This document shows positions 22,641-33,760 of a stretch of DNA of 64,000 nucleotides, in pieces; position 1 is the stretch's first letter, and every line of letters starts with the position of its first letter. The DNA is taken from contig CM030851.1 of assembly GCA_018105865.1 (NCBI GenBank), forward strand, positions 6,783,328 through 6,847,327, written 5' to 3'. A program made the translations under genes and the position numbers. This stretch comes from Metaphire vulgaris. Lineage: Eukaryota > Annelida > Clitellata > Crassiclitellata > Megascolecidae. The notes under the pieces are model-generated. The model ran no database searches. It saw only the letters and a list, made by a program, of their open reading frames with translations, and was not told the origin of the DNA.

Positions 22641-23854
22641 ACAAATTCGAAGAGCATTAAATGACGATGGCTAAGTGAAACGTGCGCGTTCGCCCTGGTG
22701 GAGCCTTCAACTCTGGAACCTTGGTTGCGCCACTGACGTCAAATGAATCAGACAGCGTTGAACATTCTTAAACGTCGGGGCGGTGATGAGACGAACAACG
22801 GGAATTTCATTCGGAGACATTCGAGAGACACGTTTGAATTGCGGACTCTTACGTGACGAGATGCTTATCTGGCTCACGGGACGACGCAATGGCCAAAGAA
22901 GTCTAGGCAGTCGAGATTCAGAACCAAAGAAACTCATCAGCACAAAGAGAACGACGCAAAAAGACGCGCTGTAATTTATCTGTCTCGCAAGACGTATTGT
23001 GAGGCGATCTCGTCAACGCAAAGTGCTGAGAAACGACAGACTATGCAGTCGCTGGGGCGCCCTCTTGCGTGGCAAGAGTCGTTCAATTTAGGCAAAAATA
23101 GATGAAATTCCATTTGGCAGGAGGTATCCGTCATCGATTTAGAGCAGTGGTCGGACAATACGGGCAATCGCTCGGGGCCTTCCACTCATTTGTAGGCCCC
23201 GGTACACTGCTTCTAAAAAGTTACAGATCCAATGTGAAAAGTGGCGAGCTGACCTTCCTTTGGTTGTCAAGTTTTTAAAGCTTTTCTCGGGAAACTTTTG
23301 GAAGAGCGGAAAAGTTACAGATCAGGTGTGTGAGTAATAGCGGCGATAACCTTTTTTTCTTTTTTTAGGACACGTTGCGTGACAATGGTTGCATTTCAGA
23401 AAATAAAGTTGTTTAAACAAATAAATCATAAAAAGTCATATGAAAATACTGTTAATAGAAAAGGTGGAGCCCTAAATTTTTATTTTGCTGGCGGGTCCGG
23501 TATAAATGTACCATTTGTACCGTGGTAAATCCGCCACTGCTCCCACTGAATAAAAGCCTCCCATTTTTAAGGAAAAAAATTGTAAGATCTCTGAACAGAT
23601 GATTCGGGACCCTGGGCACAGTTGACGACTTATTTTGCTTGTCACGACCAGTGTCGGGTTTCTAGGTCTGTTTAGCGGATAATGTTCACGTTGCCGCATT
23701 CGAGAACTCGCATGACGTCGCAATAAAGTGGATTTATCAGCCGGGAATGGAGCTGGAACGTTTTTAATTTTCGATTTTTAAATTCAATGCCTTCAGAAAG
23801 TGAACACGTTATTTAAGAAGTTTGATTGAGACAGGAGAGTTTAATTAGCAACAG

Positions 23855-24415
23855 AAAGGCAGTTGCAGTTGCCTCGGGTGAAAGAAGCTTCTCCAGACTG
23901 AAGCTCATTAAGACCAAAGCTCGATCATACGTATCATACGTATTATATTTTTTGTATCATGCGCACGTATTTTAACGTATGACTCTTTATCATACGCGTT
24001 ATCATACGTGAGCAAAAATGCCTTAGGCCTACATAGTCTTGAAACTGCGTCAATTACAGCAGTCTGTTAACCATTTACCTGAACAAAGAAACTAAAAGGG
24101 GAACAAGTGTTAACGAAGTGAATTTTGGGTTCAGTTACAGTGACGTGGCGTGACGTCGCAATTGATATTGCTCGCTAAGTAAGCAAATTATAAGTAACCG
24201 AGCAGGTTTATAAAATACGCGTATCATACGCGTATTTTATTTTTTATTCATACGCACGTATTTTAACGTATTCTATTTTGTCATACGCGTATGATCGAGC
24301 TTTGATTAAGACATATTTGCGTTCATCTATGCGTCAAGATAGGCTAGACAAGTTGTCTATGATTGCAATTGAAAATGGCATAACTTCAGAAATTGAGTTC
24401 AGGCGTTCACGGCAG
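23855..24415 (+). pseudogene. hAT transposase C-terminal dimerisation domain, split by a MITE (copy 1)
   Basis: Removing the MITE at 23916-24304 and one TSD copy leaves one continuous plus-strand reading. It runs from AVASGERSFSRLKLIK (23855-23915) into YLRSSMRQDRLDKLSMIAIE (from 24313). This is the C-terminal block of hAT transposases and ZMYM1-like proteins (A-ERSFS-LK-IK--LRS-M-Q-RL--L--L-IE). Only this end of the protein is seen, so it is a relic. The same split relic is in copy 2. Confidence 0.85.
23916..24304. mobile_element. TIR element inserted in the hAT relic (389 bp, copy 1)
   Basis: Terminal inverted repeats caaagctcgatcatacg at both ends, perfect 8-bp TSD attaagac (23908-23915 and 24305-24312). 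The subterminal regions are rich in catacgcgtat-type palindromic units. It is a hAT-like MITE by TSD length and ends. Confidence 0.88.
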
Positions 24416-25240
24416 TGCCCAGACTGAACTTTTAAATTTCGTAAATTGGCAAACAGAAGGCCAACATTTCCTTGAAAAGAATTCTCATTATTTCAATATT
24501 ACAATTTACATACTGCGATAGACAGATAGTAAATTAATTTTTATATTGCGATATAGGCCTACATGTCACATGTGAATTGCATTATAACGGTATACACTAG
24601 TGCCTATTTTGATAATTCTGTAGAATTCAATTAGTAATAAGATATTGATAAAACTTTAGTTCTTGAATCTTGATACACTATATGCTATGCCTTACCCTGG
24701 ACTCTGGGCGACTGGGCCTTCCACTTCGTAAGGCCGACCCTGATTTCGAGGCATAGGAAGTGTAGAATTTAGGTCTAGGGAAAGTCTAGAATTTTGAAGT
24801 TTTCTGTAAGAGAATATTTTCCGGTCGCAGCGCGATGGCATTGGCCTACATACACGCATTAAATTTGCAGAAACAAATAAAAGGGAAAGAAGAACGCAAC
24901 AAAAATAAATGACGATAAAAAATAGAGACGTTTTAAAGGAAGCAGTATAAAACACTGTTACAATCAGTAGTATAATTAATAGGTAATTGCGTAAATTTAA
25001 GAATACCAATAACCTCCAATTCGCATTATGACCAAAAGAAGTTAAGACTCAAATAAAAGCCCTGACTGCCACTGTAAAAGTTATCGTAGTTATTGTCTCA
25101 GATCAGTGACTGCTATAGCGCCATTACTTGGCATTCTGGGAATCAGTCGATGGTCGCTCAAAAGTTAACAAATAGGAGGTCATTCAGATTGACGGCGGAT
25201 GACATGGTAGACGTTATTGTGTCAGAGATAGGGTGACAGT
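24416..25240. other. Unassigned sequence within copy 1
   Basis: AT-rich DNA. The minus frame 24692-25009 is hydrophobic but biased by composition, and I do not support it as a gene. Confidence 0.45.
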
Positions 25241-25416
25241 CAGTGTTTATTCTAGCCACCTTGACATTGGGGGGAGTTTGAAATGTTTGGGGGACAAGAT
25301 TTGTCAGTCCACGCTTTGGGGGGGATTTCCATCCCCAAGCCAACATATACACATTTTTGGAGAGGAATTTCAAAACTGTGGGGGAAATCCCCCCAAACGG
25401 CCTAGAATAAACACTG
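25241..25416. mobile_element. MITE with 9-bp TSD (176 bp, copy 1)
   Basis: Ends cagtgtttattctag and its inverted complement. The TSD ggtgacagt lies at 25232-25240 and 25417-25425. The interior is G-run rich, like the MITE at 8822-8997. Confidence 0.8.
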
Positions 25417-25425
25417 GGTGACAGT

Positions 25426-26886
25426 AGTTCCGACTGCAGGACGCCTTTATAGCCAGCTCCTAAATTTCAACCGCATTGCGTTTTATGGCTCTAAAAATAG
25501 AGCTACATACTGTAAAGAAGCGACGGCTAAATCAATTGTGTTGGTATAGACGATGAAATGGTGTAAAAAGATCGACCTAAACAACAACTTTTCTCTGAAA
25601 GCTGCAATTCGCTTCGGCGAAACGAATGGTGCGATGCTGCCAGCCCTGCTGAATTGAAGACTCGACGAATTTTATATGACTACACGCGGTCGGCATAAAT
25701 GTGTCCGTCTGTGGACAGGAAGTGAATCGTTACAATCTATCTAAAGCCTTTTTCGCAAAATCCCACGAATTGGGCTTTCTTTTATGGAGGTTTGATAGTT
25801 TCGTGTAAATTCGTGAAAGTTTCTAAAGGTTTAATTAATATGCTTTGCAGTAGAATAAAAACAACCGGGTATTTTCCGTATTTGCGCTTGGAATTCACAG
25901 TGTGCCCTACTCTATATAACCTGTCCCATAAACTTATGAAACACGGGAAGAGTAATATTATACATTTCCTGTAATAAATTCGTAACAGTGTTAATATATA
26001 TAGTTATACTGTATACAATATGTTATTGCCTATGTTGATTCCGTAACATCCCGTAAAATATATATCTCGTGATGTGATATATATATATATATTACAATAT
26101 ATAATATAATATATATATATTATGTATAATAGGCTAATATATACAATTATACATGTAAGTCACAATAACCCTATAAATACAATGTCCGTCTTCCAATTGT
26201 GCCAATCTAAAGCGAATTGGTTGATTCGTAAACCAATGCCAATAACTAGAATATCATCTTAATCATTTTGGTTTTGGAAGTTAAAATCTTGGTCCGATGA
26301 GTTGGATAAATCAGTAAAATGATTTCTGCTGAGCAGTTTGCCTAATAATCCAGATCCAACATGTTTAGACGCCTACACGCATAGCCTATAACTCAATCTG
26401 TGTCGTTGAACGTTCATTTCATAGACTCGGCTTTGTCAACTGTTAGCCTTTGGCCTACTCTATAAACTCGAACACTTGATGCGTGAAAACTTTTGGTGCA
26501 CGAACAGTTTCAAAATTCATCCGAAATATGATAAATTAAGAACACGAATATGCATTTGTCGGTGAATTTTTCACCGAACATCGTCTGCAACCGATCGGTC
26601 TCCCGTGGAGCACTGGCCGCAGTTTAAGAGCCTCTCACCTACGCCTTTTAAAAAATCGTGTACTTCACCGACATACTCTAGAGGCCCATTAATTCGGCAT
26701 CGCATACTGTACAGTATATGCAACTACACAGTCTCGTGGGTAAGCAGCAGGTCGCCAATGAATAGTTAATAAGGAATGTCGTTCGCCGAATTCTCTCAGT
26801 AGCTTCGACCGTTTTGACATAACCACCGATTCAACGAATACCAGTGAGAACGCGTACAATGCGCTAAAAACTAATCATCGACAGGT
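25426..26886. other. Unassigned sequence within copy 1
   Basis: No gene signal. A (TA)n-rich tract lies at about 26076-26125 and is longer in copy 2. Confidence 0.5.
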
Positions 26887-26910
26887 ATTATTATTATTAT
26901 TAATTTATTA

Positions 26911-26986
<76 letters not shown>
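26887..26986. repeat. (ATT)n microsatellite
   Basis: About 100 bp of att units, shorter and interrupted in copy 2 (56245-56334). Confidence 0.95.
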
Positions 26987-27195
26987 GCCGCTGTCCGTCA
27001 CTATCATTAACAGCTGTACCAGTGGCGTAACCAAGATTCCAGAAGAGCGGGGACGTCGACTTTTTCGGGCTAAAAGTCTTGACGAATAAAAGTCGTCGTC
27101 TCGAGCGCTTTAAGGTTTCGTGATTTCATATTACCCTTACCCCGCCCCCAACGGGGGGAAGTGTAATATGAAATACACCGTGTCCACCTGGCTAG

Positions 27196-28017
27196 CAGAC
27201 TTGGAACCTGGTCACTGGGTCACTGGGTCATTCGGGTCACCTTTGTCCGCCGGGACTCCGGGTCATCTTTATGACCCGGTTATATACCCGGTATTAATTA
27301 ACAGGTTCATCAATCCCGGTAAGGTTGAAGAGACTGTCCGCTTGATATTAGTTTGGTCAGCAGATACTGTAAAGTAATTCATTATACTGTATCACTGAAG
27401 GATATTGATCATATATAATATTAAGATCCTTGTTCTGTATGTCTCTCTGTTACCTTCAAGCGTTCTCATTGGTTGACGAAGAAGCGTTTGACGAAGCGTA
27501 CGTTTAGCACGGTTTAGTCGAGTCATTGCAGCGTCAGAGGGGTGGGCGTGCGACGACGTTGCTATTGGTAACAATTGTTCGTAGCTTGAAATTTTAACGT
27601 ACATTTTAACGTACACAAAAAATACGTGTACAGTCACAAATGGTCACAGTTGCGTGATTTTAACGTACATAGGCTTAATTATTACGTGGCGCAGAGCTTG
27701 GCTAGGTGGCATATGTACAGTACATCATTGAAATGTTGTTCAGCATGAATTCAATGATTGGGTATTAGGTATAGGTATTGGATTAGTATTATCCTGCACT
27801 GCGAGCGAAGCGAGCGCGAGCGAAGCGAGCATCTTTCTAGTATTGATATTATTACTCTATGTAATTTTATAAGATATAGTGAAAATTTCTATGGTGTGAT
27901 GACAACGTTTACTTGACGTCATTGATAAATATTCATATAGTCACTGGGTCACCGGGTCACTTTGTTTTCGGGTCACTGGGTCACCGGGTTTCAAAATGTG
28001 ACCCGGTTCCAAGTCTG
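27196..28017. mobile_element. hAT-like element carrying a nested Helitron (copy 1)
   Basis: Ends cagacttggaacctggtcac and, inverted, cagacttggaacccgggtcac-like. The TSD is a perfect 8 bp, ctggctag (27188-27195 and 28018-28025). Both subterminal regions carry repeated gggtcac units, a typical pattern of hAT transposase-binding sites. The Helitron-like element at 27434-27840 lies inside, so the original element was about 415 bp. Confidence 0.85.
27434..27840 (+). mobile_element. Non-autonomous Helitron-like element, family A (copy 1)
   Basis: Starts TCTGTATGTCTCTCTG and ends atctttCTAG next to a T, with the gcgagcgaagcgagc terminal stem present. The interior closely matches 17492-17957 but lacks one of its internal repeats. 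Confidence 0.72.
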
Positions 28018-28197
28018 CTGGCTAGGTTAATGATCATTACTAAAATTGCTACTGCTGCTGCCACTACTACCAAATGGCTTAATTGTCAATGTTGGAGATG
28101 CCAATCGAAGTGTGAAACACCGAAGTAAGTTAGCGCTTGGCTATTAGCCGCTAAGTAAATGACGTCTTCCACTGACTGAGACTTATACAGTAGAAGT

Positions 28198-28353
28198 TCG
28201 TTAAACGGATGCGCAAAATGTAGTATGTTTTATCCGAAGCACGCTATATCCAGTACCATCCAATACGGTAGCGCATCGCACGAGACCGTACATTGCCGTA
28301 CGTCATAACCCAGTATGCGCTATAACCGAGTCCGTTATATCGGAGTTTTACTG
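28198..28353. mobile_element. pogo/Tc1-like MITE (156 bp, copy 1)
   Basis: Ends cagtagaagttcg and, inverted, cagtaaaactccg, flanked by TA on each side. This is the pattern of pogo/Tigger-type MITEs. It lies just downstream (3') of the receptor gene. Confidence 0.75.
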
Positions 28354-28398
28354 TATATTCTGAAATAATTATTCGCTCTCCGCCGACCAAAGACCCAG

Positions 28399-29730
28399 TC
28401 ACAGCCGAGCCGATGTTTCCGACAGCGGCGACGGCGGCCGAGGTCGGCTGTCGTGCCCGAACGTCACGGCGGTCGTTGCCCCGCCGGGGGCAGCCGCGAC
28501 CGTTGCCCCGCCGCCGGCGCCGGTGCCCTGCAGCGCCGTCGATCGGTCGTTGCTGCGGCGGCGGCGGCGACAGACGAGCGCGAGGAACGACTTCCGGAAC
28601 TGTGCTCCGGTGACGAGGTAGAGGAAGATGTTGCACGCGTAGTGCGACAGGCACACCTCCTCGACGATCTTCCTCGCCAGGATGTAGACCAGGTGGCGCC
28701 TCCAGGCGGCGTCTTCGGCTATCTCGCCGTCCGACAGGAGCGGATCTCCCTCCGGGAATTCCGGATGAAGGACGTAGACGAGCGTCGCCGGAAGTGTCGT
28801 CAGGATGACGTAGAAGGACACCGTCAGCAGCATCGCCGTCGTGGCACCGCCGCTGTAGAGACTTCGGCCACCGCCGCCGCTCGACGACGACGACGACGTC
28901 GCCCTCTTCGCCTCGATCTTCGGCTCGCTGTTCGTCAGGCGCCGTACCTCGCGTATGACGAGTACGTTGAAGGCGAGTATCGTCAGCGGTACGACGAGGA
29001 AGATGATGATCTCCGACGTCCACGTCCAGATGGACCACAGCGAGGCGGCGCCGGCGCCGTCGCCGTCGTCGCCGGCGATGACCTCGTTGCGTATGGAGCA
29101 CTCGTTCGACGCGCTGCTGTACGTCCAGAAGTACGCCTGGATGGCGCACAGCGACGTGCAGACGACGACGAGGCAGACGACAACCTTAAAAGCGCGCGAA
29201 CTCGTGCAGTACTTCTCTTTGCTGAACGGTCGGCAGACGGCGATGAACCGTTCGACGGTGAAGCCGAGCACGAGCGCCGGCGACAGGTACTGGGCGACGA
29301 GTACCAGAAGAAAGTAGCCCTCGCAGAGGACCGGTACTTCCAGGGACTTTATCCACCAGGCGTACTTGAGCTCCTGGAGGACGTGAAGCAGCAGGAAGAC
29401 GAGATCGGAAACGGACAGCGCTATCAGGTACACTGCCGATGAGTTGTTCTTGCGCATCCGGCGTTCCGACCAGATCTTGGCCGATACGGTGTTTCCGATC
29501 AGTCCGACGACGTACCAGACGGGAGTCAACGTCCGGTCCAAGTACAGCGCCATCGGACAGTGAACGAGGACAATGTAATTCCACGAATTTGCCGTCGCGT
29601 TGGTTTGGTCGCTAAACGTCCCACCGGTCGGAGGCAAAGTCTCGTTCAGTGGTCGACCCATTTCAACGGGTCGGTGACGACCATGCAACAGAGGTGTGAC
29701 AGTGCTACTGTAAGATGACGTGACAACCAT
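28399..29730 (-). CDS. Rhodopsin-class GPCR, peptide-receptor-like, intronless (copy 1)
   Basis: A 443-aa seven-transmembrane receptor for the plasma membrane. The N terminus carries sequons N29-E-T and N44-A-T. Key positions: TM1 GN with N80, TM2 LSVSD with D109, TM3 C136 paired with ECL2 C211, ERF (160-162) in place of DRY, TM5 P249, TM6 P314 without CWxP, and TM7 N367-I-F-L-Y in place of NPxxY. ICL3 has a Ser/Gly run, ECL2 an Asp/Gly run, and the C-tail is Arg- and Gly/Ala-rich. I chose the ATG at 29730 (MVVTSS). The frame runs 15 residues further upstream, but that part is AT-rich and differs between copies. Ligand unknown. The style resembles invertebrate orphan peptide receptors. Confidence 0.88.
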   Translation of the reverse strand: MVVTSSYSSTVTPLLHGRHRPVEMGRPLNETLPPTGGTFSDQTNATANSWNYIVLVHCPMALYLDRTLTPVWYVVGLIGNTVSAKIWSERRMRKNNSSAVYLIALSVSDLVFLLLHVLQELKYAWWIKSLEVPVLCEGYFLLVLVAQYLSPALVLGFTVERFIAVCRPFSKEKYCTSSRAFKVVVCLVVVCTSLCAIQAYFWTYSSASNECSIRNEVIAGDDGDGAGAASLWSIWTWTSEIIIFLVVPLTILAFNVLVIREVRRLTNSEPKIEAKRATSSSSSSGGGGRSLYSGGATTAMLLTVSFYVILTTLPATLVYVLHPEFPEGDPLLSDGEIAEDAAWRRHLVYILARKIVEEVCLSHYACNIFLYLVTGAQFRKSFLALVCRRRRRSNDRSTALQGTGAGGGATVAAAPGGATTAVTFGHDSRPRPPSPLSETSARL

Positions 29731-30250
29731 AGATGTAAAAAACATAAATATTAGAATAAAAAACATAAAAAACATGTTTTTAAAGAAAAATATTTAAAAA
29801 ACATTAAAAAACATTGGCTTCGTTTACACTCCTTTATTTACCATCCATCCACGCGTCACATTTGACATATATTGAAATAAAATATTAACTGACTTCAATA
29901 TGAGATCCCTTGCTACACTAGTTCTGTAGCATCACCAAGAAGATGAGCCCGAATTCGCTCAGAATGAATTGATAACAAAATTGAATGATGCTCAGGACTA
30001 GGAAATTGATATAAATTTGATATGCAGGAATTAAGATAAAAACACAAGGAACTAAAAAACATTAAAACATGCTTTCAAGAAAAATTTTAAAAAAAAAACA
30101 TAAACACGTTTCTTTACATCTATGGTGACAACTAAATTCGGAAGCAGAATTGCTATATATCAGCTTTTACTATTAGCCTAGACTTAGACACAAATACCAA
30201 TGCAATGTCTTAATTAAAATATTGATGCTAAATGAACTGATGGTCGTTAT
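29731..30250. other. AT-rich upstream region of receptor copy 1
   Basis: Contains repeated aaaaacat units at about 29755-29815 and 30050-30110. No TATA box or other promoter element can be assigned with confidence. Confidence 0.45.
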
Positions 30251-30536
30251 TAATATTTGCTCTTTAACGCTTTAGGACAAATACACATACAGACACAAGC
30301 ACAGACACAGACACAGACACAGACACAGACACTGGTATCCACTGCGTCTTTCATCATAGATTTGCTCCACGGTAATCGACCTTTGCTGACCGGATGGAGA
30401 CGTAGAAGAGGATTAGAAAACAGTCGTGATTCGAAGGAGCCGACGAAATAAAGATGCGAGAAGAATTCTAAATTTATATAGCTCCCAATGGCTCCCAGAA
30501 GGCGACGAAACTCAAAAAGAAAGAGAGGGGAAGAAA

Positions 30537-30542
30537 GAGAGG

Positions 30543-30573
<31 letters not shown>
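30537..30573. repeat. (GA)n microsatellite
   Basis: A gagaga run, with length differing in copy 2 (59848-59872). A cagaca run lies nearby at 30300-30335. Confidence 0.9.
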
Positions 30574-30951
30574 AGATGGAAAGAGCGAAAGATGGAGAAC
30601 CGAACGACGACGACGTCCAGTAGGTAATTGAAGCAGACGTAAGGATATAGAAATTTCGCTGCTCGTATACAAGAGGTCTCGTCACTCAGGACTCTTGTGT
30701 CATTCCACGTCCAAGTCGTTCTTTTCCGCGAATAAAACGCTAATCGAAGAATTTAGACACGCCAACAGCTTTTGTGCCCTATGCCAGGAGCTTAGCGGGA
30801 GACTATTATCGCTCTCGTTCTATTTCTTCTAAGTTCTATTAAGTAGATATATTATTTTATTTCTAAAAGTTCCTAATTACTAAATCAGGGAACGAAGAAA
30901 TTGCGTTGGACGCTGAAGATAAAATTGCAATAGAATTGTAAAAAGGATTAA

Positions 30952-31023
30952 CCCCTTAACCGTGTATTTAACTGTAACTCAATGTAAAATGGACGGATAT
31001 ATCCGGGATCCCCAGTTAAGGGG
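30952..31023. mobile_element. piggyBac-like MITE (72 bp), present only in copy 1
   Basis: Inverted ends ccccttaaccg / ccccttaactg are flanked by TTAA on both sides (30948-30951 and 31024-31027). Copy 2 has a short continuous sequence here (near 60246) without it. Confidence 0.78.
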
Positions 31024-31381
31024 TTAAAGCAACAGACAGGATTTCACTGAAACGTTGTATTTCCGTATTCTTAATCAAGTTGAAATCCTTTTCAGCATTA
31101 GAACAAACTCTTCGAGAAATCCTCAAAAGTGCCAAATGAGGACAAACTAGTCGGAGTGCTTTGGACAAGCCGAGAATCGAGAAAGAATAGAACGCAACCG
31201 AGGAACAAATAGTGCTCAGCGTAATGCGTGCGGCATATTGTGTGTCCACAAAACAAAATGTCCGGTTTCCGAACAAAGGAATCCCCTGAATGCCGAGACG
31301 TGGCAAATAGTGAAAGAAAAAATTAACAAATCTCAGACGTGGAATAGCGTCGAACATTCGGAGTTTGTTTGAATGTTTCAA
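31016..31381 (-). other. Unrecognised open frame conserved in both copies
   Basis: A minus-strand frame starting MKHSNKLRMFDAIPRLRF is open in copy 1 (121 aa) and copy 2 (60182-60604, 140 aa). The C-termini differ because of the TTAA insertion near 31020. Shared sequence differs by a few replacements (A/S, R/K). I recognise no domain, and short divergence alone could keep a chance frame open. Low support as a gene. Confidence 0.2.
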
Positions 31382-32324
31382 ACGTTCAAAATTTTAGTCT
31401 TTTGTAAATCAGATCCCAACGAAAAATCTGGAAAATAAATATTGGGTTTCTCTGTTGTCGAAATAAAAATTCTTCTCGAGGTCCGGCATAGATATATTTC
31501 GTAATACGCGCGGGGTTTAGGACTTTAGGCTACTTTTGGTTACAATTCCAAGTCGCTTTCGTGTAGTGCGGCTTCAGAATATCATAAGTTTATACGGCTA
31601 CAGATTGAGTCGCCATGCACATCTGTACATAAGTAGATTTTATGACATGAATGAGGCTGGACACGCGATGTAAAGACTAATAACACTGCCTAGTGCTAGG
31701 ACATAAAAGTGTCTAATTTCACGCAATAATGTCTCTTAAGCTGATTATCGCTCAACGTAATTATTCTTGAATCATATGCCGCACATTGTCCATCGCTGCA
31801 ACGTCGTACGATAACAGAGATAACAGAACGATTCTACGATCGTTCTGTACATAGTAAAGGAATGCCTTTAGATAATTAATCATGGACTAAAGGCTTGAAC
31901 CAGAATATACAGAAATTTCCCGAAAATAAGATTTTATTTTAAAATTATTTCTGGAGTTGTCTTTGCATTTCAAACAAAGAAAATCAATCTTTGAAATTCA
32001 ATCTCCAGCAATTTTGTTTTAGAAAATATATCAAAGTAATACCGATGATAAGTGTCGGGGTGAAAGATGGGGGGACACAACAAGGAAAGATGATTAGGCC
32101 CATTCCAACGAAAAACGCAACATGAAAAAACTCCATTAGGTTTTCATCTTTAAAAACTTAAAATCGCCATCACACGACCACTCAAGAATCTAAAACAGCA
32201 CAGAAGAAGAAACCGAAGATGGCTGCTCCCCTCTCTCACTTCATGTCCTTCTGTGCTTTCTCCCAAACCTCATTTATATAGCTCAATTATCTATAAATTC
32301 TAGGCTGATATTATTAATAAGGCT
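31382..32324. other. Unassigned sequence within copy 1
   Basis: No gene signal. Copy 1 has about 41 bp at 31770-31810 that copy 2 lacks. Confidence 0.45.
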
Positions 32325-32589
32325 CCATAGGTTCAGTGCCCGTACGGAGAACCGAAGGGTTAGCGCCTTCAGTTTTACATAGCAACGGCTGAATGAGGGC
32401 GGTTGCCAGCCTTTCCCTCGCCGCCTTTCCTTCCACCGAGTTAACACCCATTGTACTCATTCACAGCTGAGGCGACTGGAGGCGCTTGGGAGAGAAACAA
32501 CCGAAAAATTTCTCCCGCGGCCGGGAGTTGAACCACGGACCTCAAGATTGGCATACCAGTGCGCTAACCACTGCTCCACCGCGCACACC
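32325..32589 (-). mobile_element. tRNA-derived SINE (copy 1)
   Basis: Read on the minus strand from about 32589, it starts with a tRNA-like head: A box GGTGGAGCAGTGGTTAGCGC and B box TGGTTCAACTCCC. A conserved-type central block follows (ccgagttaacacccat region, then accgccctcattcagccg), with the tail ending near 32325. Head plus central domain is the layout of the broadly distributed SINE superfamilies of invertebrates. Confidence 0.75.
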
Positions 32590-32839
32590 TCGTATTTCTA
32601 TAGCCATTGAAGAAATAACGCCGTAGCAGCTGATTATTAATCATTAGTCTATTAACCTTCGCACCGCTAAGCTTTTTCCGCAACAACTTCTTCCAAAGGG
32701 TGGTGTGGTTGGTTACGACTCCATCTAACTCAGCCCAGCCTCTGAAATTACCCTTCAAGGGTAAGTTCCTGGATAAGACGGTCTTTTTTGTTCTGTCTAT
32801 GCAATTGGATTGCTCCAAACTGTTCTTATTGGATGTTCT

Positions 32840-33760
32840 GCTTTGCTAGAGTTATAGGATTAAGTTCAAAGACAATAATTATTATTATCAAGGAAAAATT
32901 CAAGGCCATGACCGAGGAGCTTTGAAGCCTTTGACAAAAGACGAAACACAGCTTTTGGCACAGGTTGTCAAGTAGATAGCAGGACTTAGAGAGACCAAAG
33001 TAAAATGCATTGCAATAGTCCAACCTAATGGTTCTCAAACTGGAGACCGAGGTCTCCTAGGAGACCGCCAAGCGGTTTCAGGGGGGGAGGGTGGTCCGTG
33101 AAGAGATTACTTTCTCAAGATATATCGCAAAAACCTCAACACACAAAACACACAGATAGCTTTAAGAGAGTTCTGATTCCATTTGAATTTAAATTTGATG
33201 ATCAAGATTTACAATTCCATGCTTAAATAATTGATAGACAAAACAAGTAGCCTATACGTTGATTGAAGCGAATTCAAATTTTATAAGTTTCGCGAATCGT
33301 CAAAAAAGTTTCTAAGGGACATCAATGGAAGAATTCCTATAAAGATTGAGAACCACCGGTCTAACCTAATGGTAACCAGCTCTCTGACTACAGACATAGT
33401 GAGCAAAGTGCGCATTACTATAATCTGTCTAAGCTGGTGGACACTGGAACGAGATAGGTCGGGCAATATGGTCGTTGAATGGTAACTTAGTCAATTTCAG
33501 AGCGCGCAGGTCAGCAGTATATATAGAGCAGGCCTATTGCACAGCAGAGGACCAAGCACCGATTCTTTGGAGATACCAAATGGAAAATGAAGCCAATTTG
33601 AGCGGGAATGTTTCACGACAATCATTTGAGAACGGTTGGAGAGTTAAGGCTCGTGAAAATGCATGCCGTCGAACAAATTTTGTTTTAAAACTCAATGAGA
33701 GCGCAAATACTTGCATTGTCAGGAACTGGTCGATAGTGTACAAAAACTATACCTGTATTT
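32840..33760 (-). pseudogene. Jockey/CR1-group LINE RT relic, interrupted and deleted (copy 1)
   Basis: Minus-strand frames give SSVHQLRQI..MRTLLTMSVV, then RLDYCNAFYFGLSKS, the thumb/C-terminal signature of LINE RTs (HLRQLR, then SRLDYCNALY-GL). A hAT-like MITE (33026-33358) lies exactly between the two parts. Compared with copy 2, two segments, including the motif-C region, are missing around 33483-33520. Confidence 0.75.
33026..33358. mobile_element. hAT-like MITE in the LINE relic (333 bp, copy 1)
   Basis: Ends taatggttctcaaactgg and, inverted, cggtggttctcaatct. The 8-bp TSD is gtccaacc/gtctaacc (33018-33025 and 33359-33366), with one mismatch. Confidence 0.78.

Noticed and set aside
23141..23545. 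Possible hAT MITE between cagtggtcgg and the inverted cagtggcggattt end
   Set aside because: Flanks show no 8-bp duplication and the ends do not match in copy 2.
27120..27180. Short inverted repeat (tttcatattac...gtaatatgaaa)
   Set aside because: Only 11-bp arms and no flanking duplication; may be part of older debris, not enough to call.
28244..29149. 301-aa Arg-rich frame and 329-aa plus-strand frame overlapping the receptor
   Set aside because: Shadow frames of the GC-rich receptor coding sequence.
29731..29775. Upstream start of the receptor (15 extra hydrophobic residues)
   Set aside because: AT-repeat sequence that differs between the two copies; the MVVTSS start is conserved.
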